Shown here: piece by piece, positions 45,404 through 57,076 of the stretch
Layout of the letters: each line of letters opens with the position of its first letter
How positions within the stretch are numbered: position 1 is the first letter of the stretch
Source: Zerene cesonia
Taxonomy: Eukaryota > Arthropoda > Insecta > Lepidoptera > Pieridae
Assembly: GCF_012273895.1 (NCBI RefSeq)
Contig: NC_052118.1
Coordinates: forward strand, 434,001-498,000
Length of the DNA stretch: 64,000 bases
Reading direction: 5' to 3'
Translations under genes and position numbers: made by a program
Notes under the pieces: model-generated
Seen by the model: only the letters and a program-made list of their open reading frames with translations
What the model was told of the DNA's origin: nothing
Database searches by the model: none

Positions 45404-46680
45404 AATCCGTACAGTAAGAACTTATAAGGACTGTGAAGTAGCACTAAATAAAAGCCTAAATATTTTGATGATGAATATTATACTTGCAAACTGCCTTTTC
45501 CATTCCAGTGATGGCGCTAGTAGGTCTATATAGCTCATTCTTCTACACTGGAATTAGTACTACTTTAAGACGTCACACCGCCCTATTGTAAGTAATACCT
45601 ATTTTATGTATACAGAAGGTATATAGATATTAGCACATCGAAATAAGAGCTTATTTTCGTAAGTAAAGTCGGCCGGGTCGGCGGTGACACGCACAAAGAT
45701 CTTTGACTTCTTTCATTGTAGATTAAATTCTTGGCTTCCCGCGCACCTAGCGGGCTTGCCTCGACACAAAGCTATACTTGTACTGTGCTTTATTTGTTTT
45801 TTACTGTTTATAACGTGCATATGAACGATAATTGATTAAATGTTTCATATTTGAGCTGATGATAATGGTCATTAACTGATGGGTAGGATATGATGGATAT
45901 TGTGAAATGCACTTTCATCAAGAAGTATTACTATTGTTATTAAAGTAATTATTTGTTTGTTAGGTATGCTGATAACAGTGTAAAGAAAATGTTTTAGCTT
46001 AGTTTAAGATTCTAACTGTTATTAGCTTCACAGTTAACGATGGACATTACTTAAAACATTTTAATTTTCACTAAACTTTATCGAATGTAACAGTGTTTAT
46101 AGCATCGCCGCGTGTGTCCCACCAGCTTCGTTAATATCGGATCTTTGGCAGAGGCTTAATCTCGCTGGCCGCGAATTTAATACATATTTCATTGGAATAT
46201 TTCACCGAGTATTACTTCCTTTGGTGTTTGTTAAACATCGGTTTATTACAGAGTTTAGCCGAATTGTGCGCTCTGATAGCCACCTTTTTGTTTCAGTGTT
46301 AATGAGATTCGCTTTTTGGGTTGCCCTCCTTCAGATCTTTTTAAATAAAGCGTTATATTGTCGTTGGTTTGGAAGTATTGAATTAGATTTTTAATGTGCT
46401 TTTTATTTGCGTTCGTAAGCATGATTATAGCGGTTCCGGGTTCGGTTTCAGATTGGGCATTGGAGGGAAATGAATAAATAAAAAAAATCAACCTATTATT
46501 AATATAAAAATCTGGAGAAAATATAAAAGCTCATATTATGGAAACGTGAAGAAGACATATTGCAATCGTTTTATTATCTATATAAAATCAATAGTAATTA
46601 ACTTGAATATTTAATAAATAGCTCATTAATTAGCTGTCTTCAATGATATTATAAATACAATAGTAAGTCACACGCATAAG

Positions 46681-46768
46681 CACCGCCTCTGCGAATGTTC
46701 ACGGGTAGTGGTGATCGCTTACCATCAGGCAAACTGTCATCTATGTTGCCCGCTATGACATAAGTAAA
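46681..46768 (+). repeat. Family C, 3' fragment
   Basis: 'ccgcctctgcgaatgttcacgggtagtggtgatcgcttaccatcaggc' ends in 'gctatgacataagtaa', as in the copy at 19065-19410. Confidence 0.55.
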
Positions 46769-47524
46769 CAAATGAAATGAAAAAAGTCCCTCTGACGCAA
46801 TAAACTATGTAACGCAGAAAACTTATTCGTTAATAGTATCAAATATCAATGCATTAATACACAATTATGTTTATCGATGTGTATATTTCATTTCTCAGAA
46901 ACCGTAAAATTTCAAATTGTGAATTAAATCGCATAAGCCTTTCATAGAACTTCAAATCTTTACATATTGAAATACAATTTACACCTCCGCCCATTCAAAA
47001 ATACGTTTCTTAAAAAGATATACTTCTATAATTCCAAACACATCTATATATTTCTTTAAAAGTAATTATTGTATAATTTAAATGCATGTAATAATTCAAT
47101 ACAAGACCTGATTAAGGTTGCTTATCTGTATATCAAATTGTATTTCGCTTGCAATAAACATTTTAAGTTTGTGCGTATCATCATCCTATCTATAGATCAG
47201 AGTGGATGTAATAAGCACTACCGTTTATTTATAGGAATTAATGTATTTAAATATTTGTATTAAATATATTGTAGGAAGATCCAACCGTGGAACACTTTGA
47301 TTCTTATGAAGTTACGATACGAAATCATAATAAGACTTTACATTGAGATACATAAATTAAAATTATCAGGCACTCATAAGAAATTTACATGTATCTGGAA
47401 CTTAAACATATAACTATATGCAGTAAATTATGGAGTCATATCTTATCACAAACAAAGGGCCATTAAGAGGAATCAGTTGGGAAGTTGTATCTGCGAGGCG
47501 CGAACAATTGTTGCGACTTTAAAT

Positions 47525-47610
47525 CAAACAGTTCAGTCGTTAAGGCCACGTGCGTCTGCCGTGTAGTCGGCTGAGGGTCCGCTGGCGCGTGCGACACGAC
47601 ACGATTTTGT
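47525..47610 (+). promoter_or_regulatory. CpG-rich patch with initiator-like TCAGTC
   Basis: TCAGTC at 47533 begins a CpG-rich, repeat-free stretch ('aaggccacgtgcgtctgccg', 'ggtccgctggcgcgtgcgacacg') inside AT-rich DNA, resembling an insect promoter and 5' UTR. It includes CACGTG. No ORF or clear donor follows, so this is inference only. Confidence 0.25.
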
Positions 47611-47796
47611 TGATATACCTAATCGGAGATCTGAGTTCAATTTGATGGTATATCGGGACGAATATGTTCCTTAATTTACGTAATACGATTGTATTCCTTC
47701 ATAGTTACTTATTAATACTATATCTTCATTTAAACATGCAATTTAGAGATATAATAGCACTTTACCAGCTGTGTCTCTAAACTATTTAATAGAGAG

Positions 47797-47962
47797 TGGC
47801 TTCCTCACGATGTTTTCCTTAACCGTTTCGAGCAGTGATGATGTTATCCACATGAGCAGATAAATTGAAAAATCAATTTGTTTCCTCCACGCTCGTCTGG
47901 TCTCAAACCCCGACTTGTCGATTTTGAAGTCCGACGTCATTACCACTAAGCCACCATAAGCA
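47797..47962 (-). mobile_element. SINE family A, 5' half
   Basis: 'ggcttcctcacgatgttttcc', 'gtgatgatgttatccacatg', 'cgctcgtctggtctcaaac' and 'taccactaagccaccat' are the inverted 5' half with its A- and B-box regions. It is followed by a short (AAC/AGC)n run to about 47993. Confidence 0.65.
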
Positions 47963-48925
47963 ACAGTGCAACAACAGCAGCAACAACAACGTAAAGTATA
48001 ATAAATAACAATTTGGAGCCAATGGAAACACACGTGAAGAATAATGAAAGTACAAGTGAATGGACACCCCTGCGCCATGATAATAAGGCACAGTGTTTTG
48101 TCTTAATTTACGCGACGCAGCGAAGTTAGATCTTAAGCAGTCACAGAATTGTGCCCATGTTCAAAGTTTTCGAAGTCAATTTGGGAAATTGTATCGGGAG
48201 AAAAGATGTATTTTATCGAAGTTGGTGTGATTATTCTTCATAATTTAAATTGACGTCAAAATGAGGGGAATTAATGTAGAAATGTGTATATTATATTTAT
48301 CTTTTGGATATATATCTTTCTATGTATTAATGTGTATGTTATAGCTGGTGAGGTTTTACGTAAGTGTACAATCGAAACGAAAGTTGAAAATCGAATTTTC
48401 TAAAATCTGTGTGAGTAAATATTTAAGGTAATTGACCATACATTTAATAGCAAATTGAGCATTTTTTTTCTTTTATTTAACAGTGTTTATTCAATTAGGC
48501 TATGCTTAAACTTCCAAATAGATAAAGGCAGTTTATTTATTTTATTTTTATCAAAATTATCAAATGCCATTATCGGTTTTTGATCAATATGACATGTGAC
48601 TTAAACAGGTTAGTTCCTTTCTTGTAAACTAAAACTTGGTAACCAAAAATAATTATAACATATCATTTACATCAAATAATGAATGAAGATATGATACTAA
48701 TAACAAATCTTATACCTTTAAACGAGCAATTCTTGTATATATATATATATATATAATTGGAATCTCGGAATCGGCTCCAACGATTTTCATGAAATTTAGT
48801 ATATAGGGGGTTTCGGGGGCGATAAATCGATCTAGCTAGGAATTTTTTTTAGAAAATGTCATATTCGTGTTTTATTCGTGTTTTTTTTCCTGACATCTAT
48901 TGGTGAATAATAATACTATTTTGCT

Positions 48926-49026
48926 TCGTAGATAGCTGGACAACTGAAATAACACATAGGCAATTTTTATACCGATATTCCTACGGGATACGGACATACG
49001 CGGTTTCAACCGCGGGTCACAGCTAG
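48926..49026 (+). mobile_element. Helitron-like CTAG family, 3' half
   Basis: 'cgtagatagctggacaactgaaataacacataggca' to 'ggtttcaaccgcgggtcacagctagt'. The terminal CTAG-T is intact and the 5' half is missing. Confidence 0.6.
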
Positions 49027-50541
49027 TGAAAGCATTATGATAGCAATTTCGAAGCTACAAACTAAATACATATCATAAAAACTAACACCAATACGAATTA
49101 AACTGTCAAACGTCGTTGGTAAAACCAAAATAAAACAACTGGTACACAAGCATCAACAGAGATAGCCTATTCGCGAAATCACGCGTGAAATATTATACCT
49201 CAATAAAATTTAGCTGCGAATTGTTCTAAACAAAGTGTCGGCAAAAAGTCGGTGACGTTCACCGCTAAGCGACGTGTTATATGACGTGTTTTGGATTGTC
49301 GCCTCTTGCGAGTTCCGTAGCTTTTAAATATATCATATAAAGGAGTATAAAGGTAGCGTATATAGTAGGAGAGATAAATATCGCTTTGCACTAGAATATT
49401 GGCGTTTAGATCATAAACTATTTCTCTACTATACGGATATCAGTTACTTTTGCATTATGGTAAACCCATCGACAATCTGTTCTTCTGGGGTAGAGTGCAC
49501 AGGTACATTCTAGGGATACACACTCCATATTTGGTTACATCTCCGCTTAGCAGTAGGCGGGATAGTTGTCAAGCGCTTAGCTATTACACAAAGAAGTAGA
49601 TATACAGCCAACCTCCCATCCTCATCCACGAAACTTTAATAATATTACTAGAATTAGGTAGATACTAAATTTGACAGTTTTTTTAATTCACCTTTGACAA
49701 TGGAGTTGGTGGGTCGCCTGATGGTAAGCGCTACCACCGCCTATATATATATAATATTCATAACGTGAAACACTGAACCCTAGAACTTTTTCGGACGGTT
49801 ATAAATCGGATGGGCAACGCAGGTTGCAAATCTGTTCAATGTACCGTGTTACGAGCCCTAACGGCGACACCGCAATCTATGAGCCTCACTTAATTAAGGG
49901 CATACAGTGTTTGGATTTATCACACACTCAAATGTTTACACATACTTAGCTATGTTTATCATTAAAGCATTCGTTTATTTACCGTTACGATACAATAACT
50001 ATGTCAAATCTTGTTGTTTTGTTGGGCTTTTACAAGAAAATTTCTAATTATATAAAAAGCATTATGCTTAAAATATTAAAATTACTTGTTAAATCTACAT
50101 AAAAAATAAAGCCTTATAACATAAAATATCATCTATCTAGATGATAATAATGCATTGATTTCGTACTTCCCAAATTAACACGAAGACAGTTTTTATTAGT
50201 ATGTAGTAGTAATGAATTTAAATTATGTTCCATTGTACTTGTGATGTTTATACATATAATATATGTAATGTCGTTAGATTTACTTATTTATTATTGATGC
50301 ACCCGGAAAGGTTTAGCAACTCTAAATATTCTAATATTTTTTTTTATTAACGTGAATAAATGCAGTTCCATCAAGAGGTATTACAAAGTAAATTACGTTC
50401 AAGTAATTACATGATCAAATGGTTTTTTACACACGGGTCAAGTCAAACTCAATAGTTTGTTCTCTAGAGTTTTCGATTACTGTAATATGCTTATGGGAAT
50501 GTGTTTTACGGTTACGAAATAATATCAGCCAGCCGCTGACA

Positions 50542-50578
50542 GGGAGCAGTGTCGTAAGGGTTTTACGACACTGCTCCC
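50542..50578. repeat. Perfect 16-bp inverted repeat, 5-nt loop
   Basis: GGGAGCAGTGTCGTAA (50542-50557) and its exact complement (50563-50578) flank GGGTT. The arm is GC-rich and unlike the local DNA, so it may be the joined ends of a deleted foldback transposon. Confidence 0.75.
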
Positions 50579-50678
50579 ATACAAAGAGAATTTTTAAGAT
50601 GTGGTCATAGTTTAAGAAGCTGGTACGCCCGTAAGCATGTAAGGGTTGGCTCGTTTTGATGCAGTTATTTATAGCTTA

Positions 50679-50784
50679 CTAGCTGTTCGCCCCAACTTCG
50701 CCCGTGCTACACATATAACCTTGAAATCGGTTTTTACATCAAGACCATTACAAACATAAAAAATACACTTTATAATATTAGTGT
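50679..50784 (-). mobile_element. Helitron-like element, divergent, inverted
   Basis: It begins 'actagctgttcgccccaacttcgcccgtg' (inverse of a GC stem plus CTAGT) and ends 'tttataatattagtgta', the inverse of the 5' TACACTAATATTATAA start. Confidence 0.5.
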
Positions 50785-51439
50785 AGCTTGGAAGATGGAA
50801 TTGAATAAAATGCCTATTTGAAACCTTTTCACGTACATTTTCATACATCAACTGTCATTTAACTGTCAAAGTATGCTAAACTGAACGCATCCAGAATCTG
50901 TGAAACCGCCTCTGTTCTCATTAAATAAAACAATCCATAAATGTTTCTATAGCCACGTTACAATGAAAATACTCATTTCTATCGGAAGCCATCCTTTATC
51001 TGAACGCTGTAACAGTTTTCTTGTGAAATATAGAACGATACAAGTCAACGTCAATGCGTATACATCCGATACGACACGAAGCCGCCACGCAAAGACAAAT
51101 ACCATGCAACTGGCGAGGCAAACGCCCTCCCACTTCTGACACCCGTATTCCCAACCAATAAGGTCCACTTTATAGCAACCCACCTGCAATAACAAAATAC
51201 ATTATCTGGTTTCCAAACCCTAAAGCTGCGGTTAGGTGAACCTTACCCATTTATATATAAGGACGGTTTTCGTTTGATAAATATCCGGTTAACTTGTGGC
51301 TACGTAAGCTGCACTGGACACCAAGGGATTTATCGTTTGAGGTTTAGACAAGGCTTTGTCTTTGAAACAACAAACGGCTTACGTATTGATAAAAGAAATT
51401 TTTTTATCTTCTTAAGTGGAATGGACAGATACATTGAAA

Positions 51440-52439
51440 NNNNNNNNNNNNNNNNNNNNNNNNNNNNNNNNNNNNNNNNNNNNNNNNNNNNNNNNNNNNN
51501 NNNNNNNNNNNNNNNNNNNNNNNNNNNNNNNNNNNNNNNNNNNNNNNNNNNNNNNNNNNNNNNNNNNNNNNNNNNNNNNNNNNNNNNNNNNNNNNNNNNN
51601 NNNNNNNNNNNNNNNNNNNNNNNNNNNNNNNNNNNNNNNNNNNNNNNNNNNNNNNNNNNNNNNNNNNNNNNNNNNNNNNNNNNNNNNNNNNNNNNNNNNN
51701 NNNNNNNNNNNNNNNNNNNNNNNNNNNNNNNNNNNNNNNNNNNNNNNNNNNNNNNNNNNNNNNNNNNNNNNNNNNNNNNNNNNNNNNNNNNNNNNNNNNN
51801 NNNNNNNNNNNNNNNNNNNNNNNNNNNNNNNNNNNNNNNNNNNNNNNNNNNNNNNNNNNNNNNNNNNNNNNNNNNNNNNNNNNNNNNNNNNNNNNNNNNN
51901 NNNNNNNNNNNNNNNNNNNNNNNNNNNNNNNNNNNNNNNNNNNNNNNNNNNNNNNNNNNNNNNNNNNNNNNNNNNNNNNNNNNNNNNNNNNNNNNNNNNN
52001 NNNNNNNNNNNNNNNNNNNNNNNNNNNNNNNNNNNNNNNNNNNNNNNNNNNNNNNNNNNNNNNNNNNNNNNNNNNNNNNNNNNNNNNNNNNNNNNNNNNN
52101 NNNNNNNNNNNNNNNNNNNNNNNNNNNNNNNNNNNNNNNNNNNNNNNNNNNNNNNNNNNNNNNNNNNNNNNNNNNNNNNNNNNNNNNNNNNNNNNNNNNN
52201 NNNNNNNNNNNNNNNNNNNNNNNNNNNNNNNNNNNNNNNNNNNNNNNNNNNNNNNNNNNNNNNNNNNNNNNNNNNNNNNNNNNNNNNNNNNNNNNNNNNN
52301 NNNNNNNNNNNNNNNNNNNNNNNNNNNNNNNNNNNNNNNNNNNNNNNNNNNNNNNNNNNNNNNNNNNNNNNNNNNNNNNNNNNNNNNNNNNNNNNNNNNN
52401 NNNNNNNNNNNNNNNNNNNNNNNNNNNNNNNNNNNNNNN
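51440..52439. other. Assembly gap, 1000 N
   Basis: Exactly 1000 N, presumably a placeholder. The right edge starts inside a family-C repeat. Confidence 0.95.
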
Positions 52440-52508
52440 GGGGGTGTGGTACTTCCCCGGTGCGAGCTGGCCCAATTCGTGCCGAAGCGTGCTCGACTAC
52501 CACATACA
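52440..52508 (-). repeat. Family C end at the gap edge
   Basis: 'ggggtgtggtacttccccgg', 'gcgagctggcccaattcgtgcc' and 'gtgctcgactaccacatac' are the inverted 5' end of family C. Confidence 0.7.
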
Positions 52509-52649
52509 AAAATATTTTGCTTGCGTTGTTTTTATTGGTGCAAGGAACGGCAGCATGGTTGGTTGTTTATTATCCACACTACTATTGCATACTAACTACA
52601 AACCCAATGGTAGTAAGCAATACTATAATCTATATTTAATAATATAAAT

Positions 52650-52795
52650 CTGTGAATTATGTGTGTTTAAACGCGCTAATCACAGGAATGTCGCGACCTA
52701 TTTATAAAATTATTCAACATAATTCCTGAGTGCGAGCAAGCAATTATAATATGTACAACAGGCAAGGCCGGGGTGGAGCACTCGTGTACGTATAA
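52650..52795 (+). mobile_element. Helitron-like subfamily 2, degraded
   Basis: 'gtgtgtttaaacgcgctaatcacagg' and the GC-richer 'caggcaaggccggggtggagc' match the order in 534-712 and 11138-11280. Confidence 0.4.
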
Positions 52796-53593
52796 AAGCC
52801 AATAAACGCGTGCGGTCTATTTCATCGTTTGAATCAAAATAACATACATTGTTTCTTAGGCAGGGGGCCATAAATTCGCTAGATTCTTGAGTATTTGACT
52901 TCAAGTACATAAAATAGATATTTGAGGCATATACACTAAACCATTGTGTATACCATTGTGTGAACCCGGGATAAAAATGAATAAAATACGTACAATTGAG
53001 TAAAGAAAAATGATGTGGCATAACTAATTAAATATAATTTTAAAATCATTATTAATAATTATTATTTAATTAATTCATACACAAACAAAACAAAAAAATA
53101 AGAGCTATTCTTTTGAAACACGAACATCACTTGTTACTTCAATTCCTTTGAAAGTTTTGACGCATATTTACGCGAACGCGTTACGAAAATAACATTTATA
53201 TATGAAACAAAATGAGCAAATTCAACTGTATTGTGTAAGTACACAAAAGGGCATTTATTTTTAGTGTCAAATCGAAAATAAACAAGCTACATTACGAATT
53301 TTAACGCTATTTGCGAGGGGTCAACGTGACTTCTAACATTGTGTTCAGGCAAAAATCAAAATCAACAATAGCCCCAACTAAAGACGGATTTAATAATAAA
53401 AATCAACACGTCCGTCTGTCCAGTGAGTAAGGGACAGTCAAAAGGGTAGGGTCTCTTAATGAGATTAATAATTTCCAATTCAAACGACCGATGCTCCCGC
53501 GAATTAGATAAATGGTAAATGTTTGTGTTTATTTGTTAGTTTGGCGTTGGGTAAAGCGTTGTTTTGGGTAATCAATATAATGAGTATTATTGT

Positions 53594-53750
53594 ATAGGAG
53601 AAGTTGTTAGGATTTCAGATTTGGATCAAAAAGTCACACGTCGAGACCAGACGAGCATGCAGAAACAGAAACAAACAGATTTTCTGATTTTTTCATTATT
53701 TATATCACTAAACAGTGAAGGAAAACGTCGTGAAGAAGCCTCACAAACTC
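53594..53750 (+). mobile_element. SINE family A, 5' half
   Basis: The degenerate A-box region 'gaagttgttaggatttcag', then 'cgtcgagaccagacgagcatgcag' (B-box region) and 'cagtgaaggaaaacgtcgtgaagaagcc' are in SINE order. Confidence 0.55.
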
Positions 53751-54395
53751 AATGAATGATGATTCTGACTGGATATGGAAAATCATCGTAATTTTCATTC
53801 GAAAGTTCTGGATTTGCTGAGAAAATTTTATGCGTTAATACACACGCCTTTCACTGAAAGTGGACAGAGCAACAAACAAACAATCCACGAATTTAAAAAA
53901 TAGATGTATGATTCTTCCATTAAAGAATAAACTAAAATATAAGGTAAACAATAATATGATAAATCAAAAGATTACATCGTGTTTGGGACATAAAAATGCA
54001 CCATTTTCAATCAAAAAATATGTAAAAGATCCCTCTTTCCTCTCCTTTCTTCTCCATTTCCATTTACCGACCTCACATCTACCATGATAGCATCCCCTCA
54101 TTTTTATCACAAAATTTTCCAACCAGTCTCATCTAAGAAACAGATGTCAGCAACAACATTCAGTTTATTTGTCGCCACTATTTAAATGATACAGAACTTC
54201 CACCAGACCTTCCTAATGAAGCGACTTGGCAATGTTTAACGTAACATTTTTGGTTTCAACACGTGACGCGAATGCCGGCCAGCTGCTAACTCCTCAGTTT
54301 ATGTAACACGAGAGTGCAGTGGAAATATGAGTAAATACGCGTGTTCGGATTGTTAAGGTATTCTTGTGAATTTCTGCACGAGGGTTTCGTTACAG

Positions 54396-54625
54396 TGTCC
54401 AGTCAGTTTCACCTCGGTTGATGTGAAGTCCCGTGTCCCGGGTTATGGGGCAGATGATGTACATCTGTTTCACTGATCGATTTTCTTTATGGACAAGTAG
54501 GTGATCAGTATTCTGTGTCCTGCAAGACCGAGACATTTTTTTGGGCGTCCTGTCGAACTGGGGACCCCTCGGTTCTACGCTCACGCGTTAACCACTGTAC
54601 CTAGGAGGTGCTCACCTGGGTTGAT
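54396..54625 (-). mobile_element. Second tRNA-derived SINE family
   Basis: On the minus strand it starts 'gagcacctcctaggtacagtggttaacgcg' (A-box TACAGTGGTTAAC), then 'cgaggggtccccagttcgacagg' (B-box region), and continues through 'gatcacctacttgtcc' and 'gatgtacatcatctgcccc' to about 54396. The head and body differ from family A. Confidence 0.55.
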
Positions 54626-55143
54626 GGCGTATCCTTTTATACAGTTGGTACTTATCAATTTGATTATTATGGCACTTAGTATGTATAATATTTTTATAAT
54701 ATATATACCCTATGTCACAAAGTGAAGTTGCAGCTTTCTAATGGTAAAATGATTTTTCAAATCGGTTCAGCGGTTTTTGCGTGAATACGTTACAAACATA
54801 CAAAAATACGAGAACTCAAAATACAAAAGCTTCCTCTTTATAATAGTATAGATGATACAATAATAATATAATATCTCTTATTAGGTATTGTCAATATAAC
54901 AAATATACGGTAAATTGGTCCCCAAATCAGGACAGTCTACATCTTAGGGACGATCTTCCTGGTGATACAATTAAATTTACACCATTTGACTTCTATTAAT
55001 GGTGACTAATAAATTTCATCTTTGTATATGTTATTTCCTTATACACAATAAATATGTCACCGGATATATCTTAAATCTAGGAATTGTGTGTAATTCCATA
55101 TCGTTTTAGGAACATAATTTACACTTTTAGGAATTATTGCACA

Positions 55144-55209
55144 CTCGCCTGGTCTCGAACCCCCGACTTTTTTTACCGAGTTCCTAACCACTGAGCTACA
55201 ACTGCTCTT
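55144..55209 (-). mobile_element. Solo tRNA-like head of SINE family A
   Basis: On the minus strand: TAGCTCAGTGGTTAGGAAC (a near-consensus pol III A box) and, 29 bases on, GGTTCGAGACCAGGCGAG (B box). This is the best preserved tRNA-like head in the window. There is no body or tail behind it. It does not form a full cloverleaf, so it is not a functional tRNA. Confidence 0.6.
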
Positions 55210-55735
55210 GGTATGCTTAATTTATAAAGTAATATTTATTATACAACCGCGTATAATAGTGCAAACAATACTCGCATATCTGAATCAGGAAGCATCGCAT
55301 TTTAACTCGAAAAGGCGAAATTGTTAGCAGTAACCGTGTAGTATTTCTTGAAGTTAGACCATAGCCGTTCGCTAGAGTACCTGGATAACCTAGGTTCTGC
55401 CTATAGTGGCTCTATAATCTGCCATTCCTATGCAAATTCGTTCGCTGAAACAACTATGACTTTATATAAAGGGATGCATTTCAGGTAATGCCGTCGCATT
55501 TGACTAAGTTTCAATTTTTTATCTATTTATTATAGTAATGTGAAAATTGTTTAAAATTAAAGTATTCAATAAGATTACGTTAATCAGTAGATAATATCAA
55601 CTTTTATAGAGCAGCATTCTTTCGACAAACAATAAAAGAATCAATTCTTTCCTATTTATATGATAAATTTAGATGCTTCATTTTTCATTTACTATCCAAG
55701 ACATAGATTTTATTACCTTTAATTTTTTTATATCA

Positions 55736-56042
55736 TAGCGGGCAACTGAGCTGGTGTTTCCCCTGATGGTAAGCGATCACCACCGCCCTGAACATTCGCA
55801 GAGGTAGTGCCTCTACGGATGCCCGGCCTGCTTTTGAGTTGAAAGGTAAAAGGAAAAGTTTGACGACTGGAAAGAATGATTGAAATGGGACGGATGAGGA
55901 AAATTAAACTGTCTTCCGGCTCCTCCACTTACCGTGCGAACAGTGGTATGCCACTATTTCATGTCGGTTTTCTGTGGGAGTGAGGTACTTCCCCGGTGCG
56001 AGCAGGTCCAATTCGTGCCTAAGCGTGTTCGACTCCCACACA
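55736..56042 (-). repeat. Family C, near full length
   Basis: It runs inverted from 'cgggcaactgagctgg' and 'gatggtaagcgatcaccaccgccc' to 'ggtacttccccggtgcgagcaggtcc' and 'aagcgtgttcgactcccaca', matching 19065-19410 end to end. Confidence 0.7.
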
Positions 56043-56210
56043 AAATAGTATACGAAAATCTGATCAAAAATCAATTTTGAATGGACAATGGACATAATAT
56101 TATATTTAGGCAATAACTTTTAAACGTATATTCGTAAAACGTATATTTTACGTCAAAATCCAAAGTCTAAGATTTCAAATTACACGCACATAATATCCAA
56201 TATATTCTAG

Positions 56211-56282
56211 AAGATATCAAATGTGGCACCATCACCGAAACAATCACCATCCTCAATGTTTGGAACGACGTCCGCTGTAGGA
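56211..56282 (+). CDS. Candidate 72-nt coding exon of an unknown gene
   Basis: An acceptor-like TATTCTAG ends at 56210 and a strong donor GTAAGT starts at 56283. The segment lies outside all repeats. Two frames are open throughout: KISNVAPSPKQSPSS..., and, after two bases, DIKCGTITETITILNV..., which looks the more protein-like. The third frame contains MWHHHRNNHHPQC before a stop, recalling the histidine-rich exons at 14 and 20 kb, but this may be chance. No neighbouring exon was identified. Confidence 0.3.
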
Positions 56283-56599
56283 GTAAGTGAATTTTCTCTT
56301 TATGCAGCCACTTGACTCGGCTACAGAAGGTTTTATCCTTTGATTACACTTTGGGAAAGTTTGCAACCCGATGAGGCCCGCGGGCCAGCCGATAGATGAG
56401 AATTGTTTCAAAAACTCTGTTTAGATGGCGGCGGAGACAATCTTCGCGAATTTAACTTTGGATAAGGATTTCGCGGTATTCGCTTTAGGACGTTGAGATT
56501 TTAGTTTTTTGCCGCGGTGGTTTAATTCACGATTAACTGTTGTGTGTTTTGTTCTGCAGAGTGAACGAGAATATTAAAAGTTGTGAATGGAGCTAGACA

Positions 56600-56735
56600 T
56601 TTATTTATTTATTTATTTATAATACTTTATTGTACAAAACAGAAAGAATAGTTTATACAAAATATAATATGGCACAATGATATTCTGTACAAAAGGCGGC
56701 CTTATTGCTAGAGAGCAATCTCTGCCAGGCAATAT
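56600..56735 (-). mobile_element. LINE 3' end, inverted, with (ATTT)n
   Basis: (TATT)n, then 'aatactttattgtacaaaac' (inverted AATAAAG-type poly(A) context), then 'ggcggccttattgctagagagcaatctctgccagg'. It is the inverted relative of 2862-2945. Confidence 0.5.
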
Positions 56736-56760
56736 ATAGGTTTTATCTTTATATATAGGT

Positions 56761-56820
56761 TATATAAACATAAATATATAGCTCCATTTATAGGTGTAGC
56801 TATATATTTATGTTTATATA
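56761..56820. repeat. Perfect 23-bp inverted repeat, 14-nt loop
   Basis: Arms 56761-56783 and 56798-56820 are exact complements (outer TATATAAACATAAA, inner TATATAGCT). 'atatataggtt' flanks both sides directly (56751-56761 and 56816-56826), like a target duplication or slipped copy. It is a microRNA-precursor-sized hairpin, but AT-rich and perfectly paired. Confidence 0.7.
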
Positions 56821-57017
56821 TAGGTTGCTGATTATTGTGTTTGTAAATTGTTGCCTTATAAACGATATATAAGTATCGAAATAAACTTTTATTTTCATCT
56901 GTTTTAAAATAAAGTCAATTTGATTTTATTCTACTAAAAGGATCTTAGCAGAGTTAGCACCAGCGTTGGTACGTAGAATCATTTGCCAATATCTTATCCG
57001 CAACGAATCGCAGCTCA

Positions 57018-57076
57018 AACACCGCAGACGGGAATCGAACCCCGATCCACGGGGGCTTTAATTAGCTAATAACGAG
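57018..57076 (-). repeat. tRNA-like fragment (B box)
   Basis: The minus strand has GGGGTTCGATTCCCG with a perfect B-box core and, 26 bases before it, TTAGCTAATTAAAG resembling an A box. The spacing is too short and the stems do not fold into a cloverleaf, so it is a tRNA remnant or the head of a lost SINE. Confidence 0.35.

Larger units (their letters stand above)
43680..47530. other. About 3.8 kb with no recognised gene
   Basis: It contains a SINE fragment at 45271-45403, a Helitron-like 3' head near 45178-45215 and a family-C fragment at 46681-46765. The 108-codon frame across the SINE is repeat-derived. Nothing else is recognised. Confidence 0.4.
47995..51439. other. About 3.4 kb with no recognised gene
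   Basis: It holds (TA)n at 48735-48756, a Helitron-like 3' half at 48926-49026, a family-C scrap at 49690-49745, a perfect hairpin at 50542-50578 and another Helitron-like fragment at 50679-50784. The last 200 bases before the gap (ending 51439) are unique. Confidence 0.4.
52796..56205. other. About 3.4 kb with no recognised gene apart from repeats
   Basis: SINEs and family-C copies are listed separately. The rest is AT-rich unique sequence with frames under 105 codons and no recognisable motifs. A Helitron-like scrap ('aaatcggttcagcggtttttgcgtgaata') lies at 54750-54855. Confidence 0.4.

Noticed and set aside
45207..45533. 108-codon + strand frame
   Set aside because: The centre is SINE family A; no signal peptide or domain is present.
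47782..48078. 98-codon minus-strand frame with a poly-Cys run
   Set aside because: It reads through a SINE and an adjacent (AAC/AGC)n run.
51274..52647. 365- to 457-codon open frames on both strands
   Set aside because: They span the 1000-N gap and contain no real long coding sequence.
57018..57076. tRNA gene on the minus strand
   Set aside because: Only the B-box region is convincing; spacing to the A-box-like part is too short and there is no acceptor stem.
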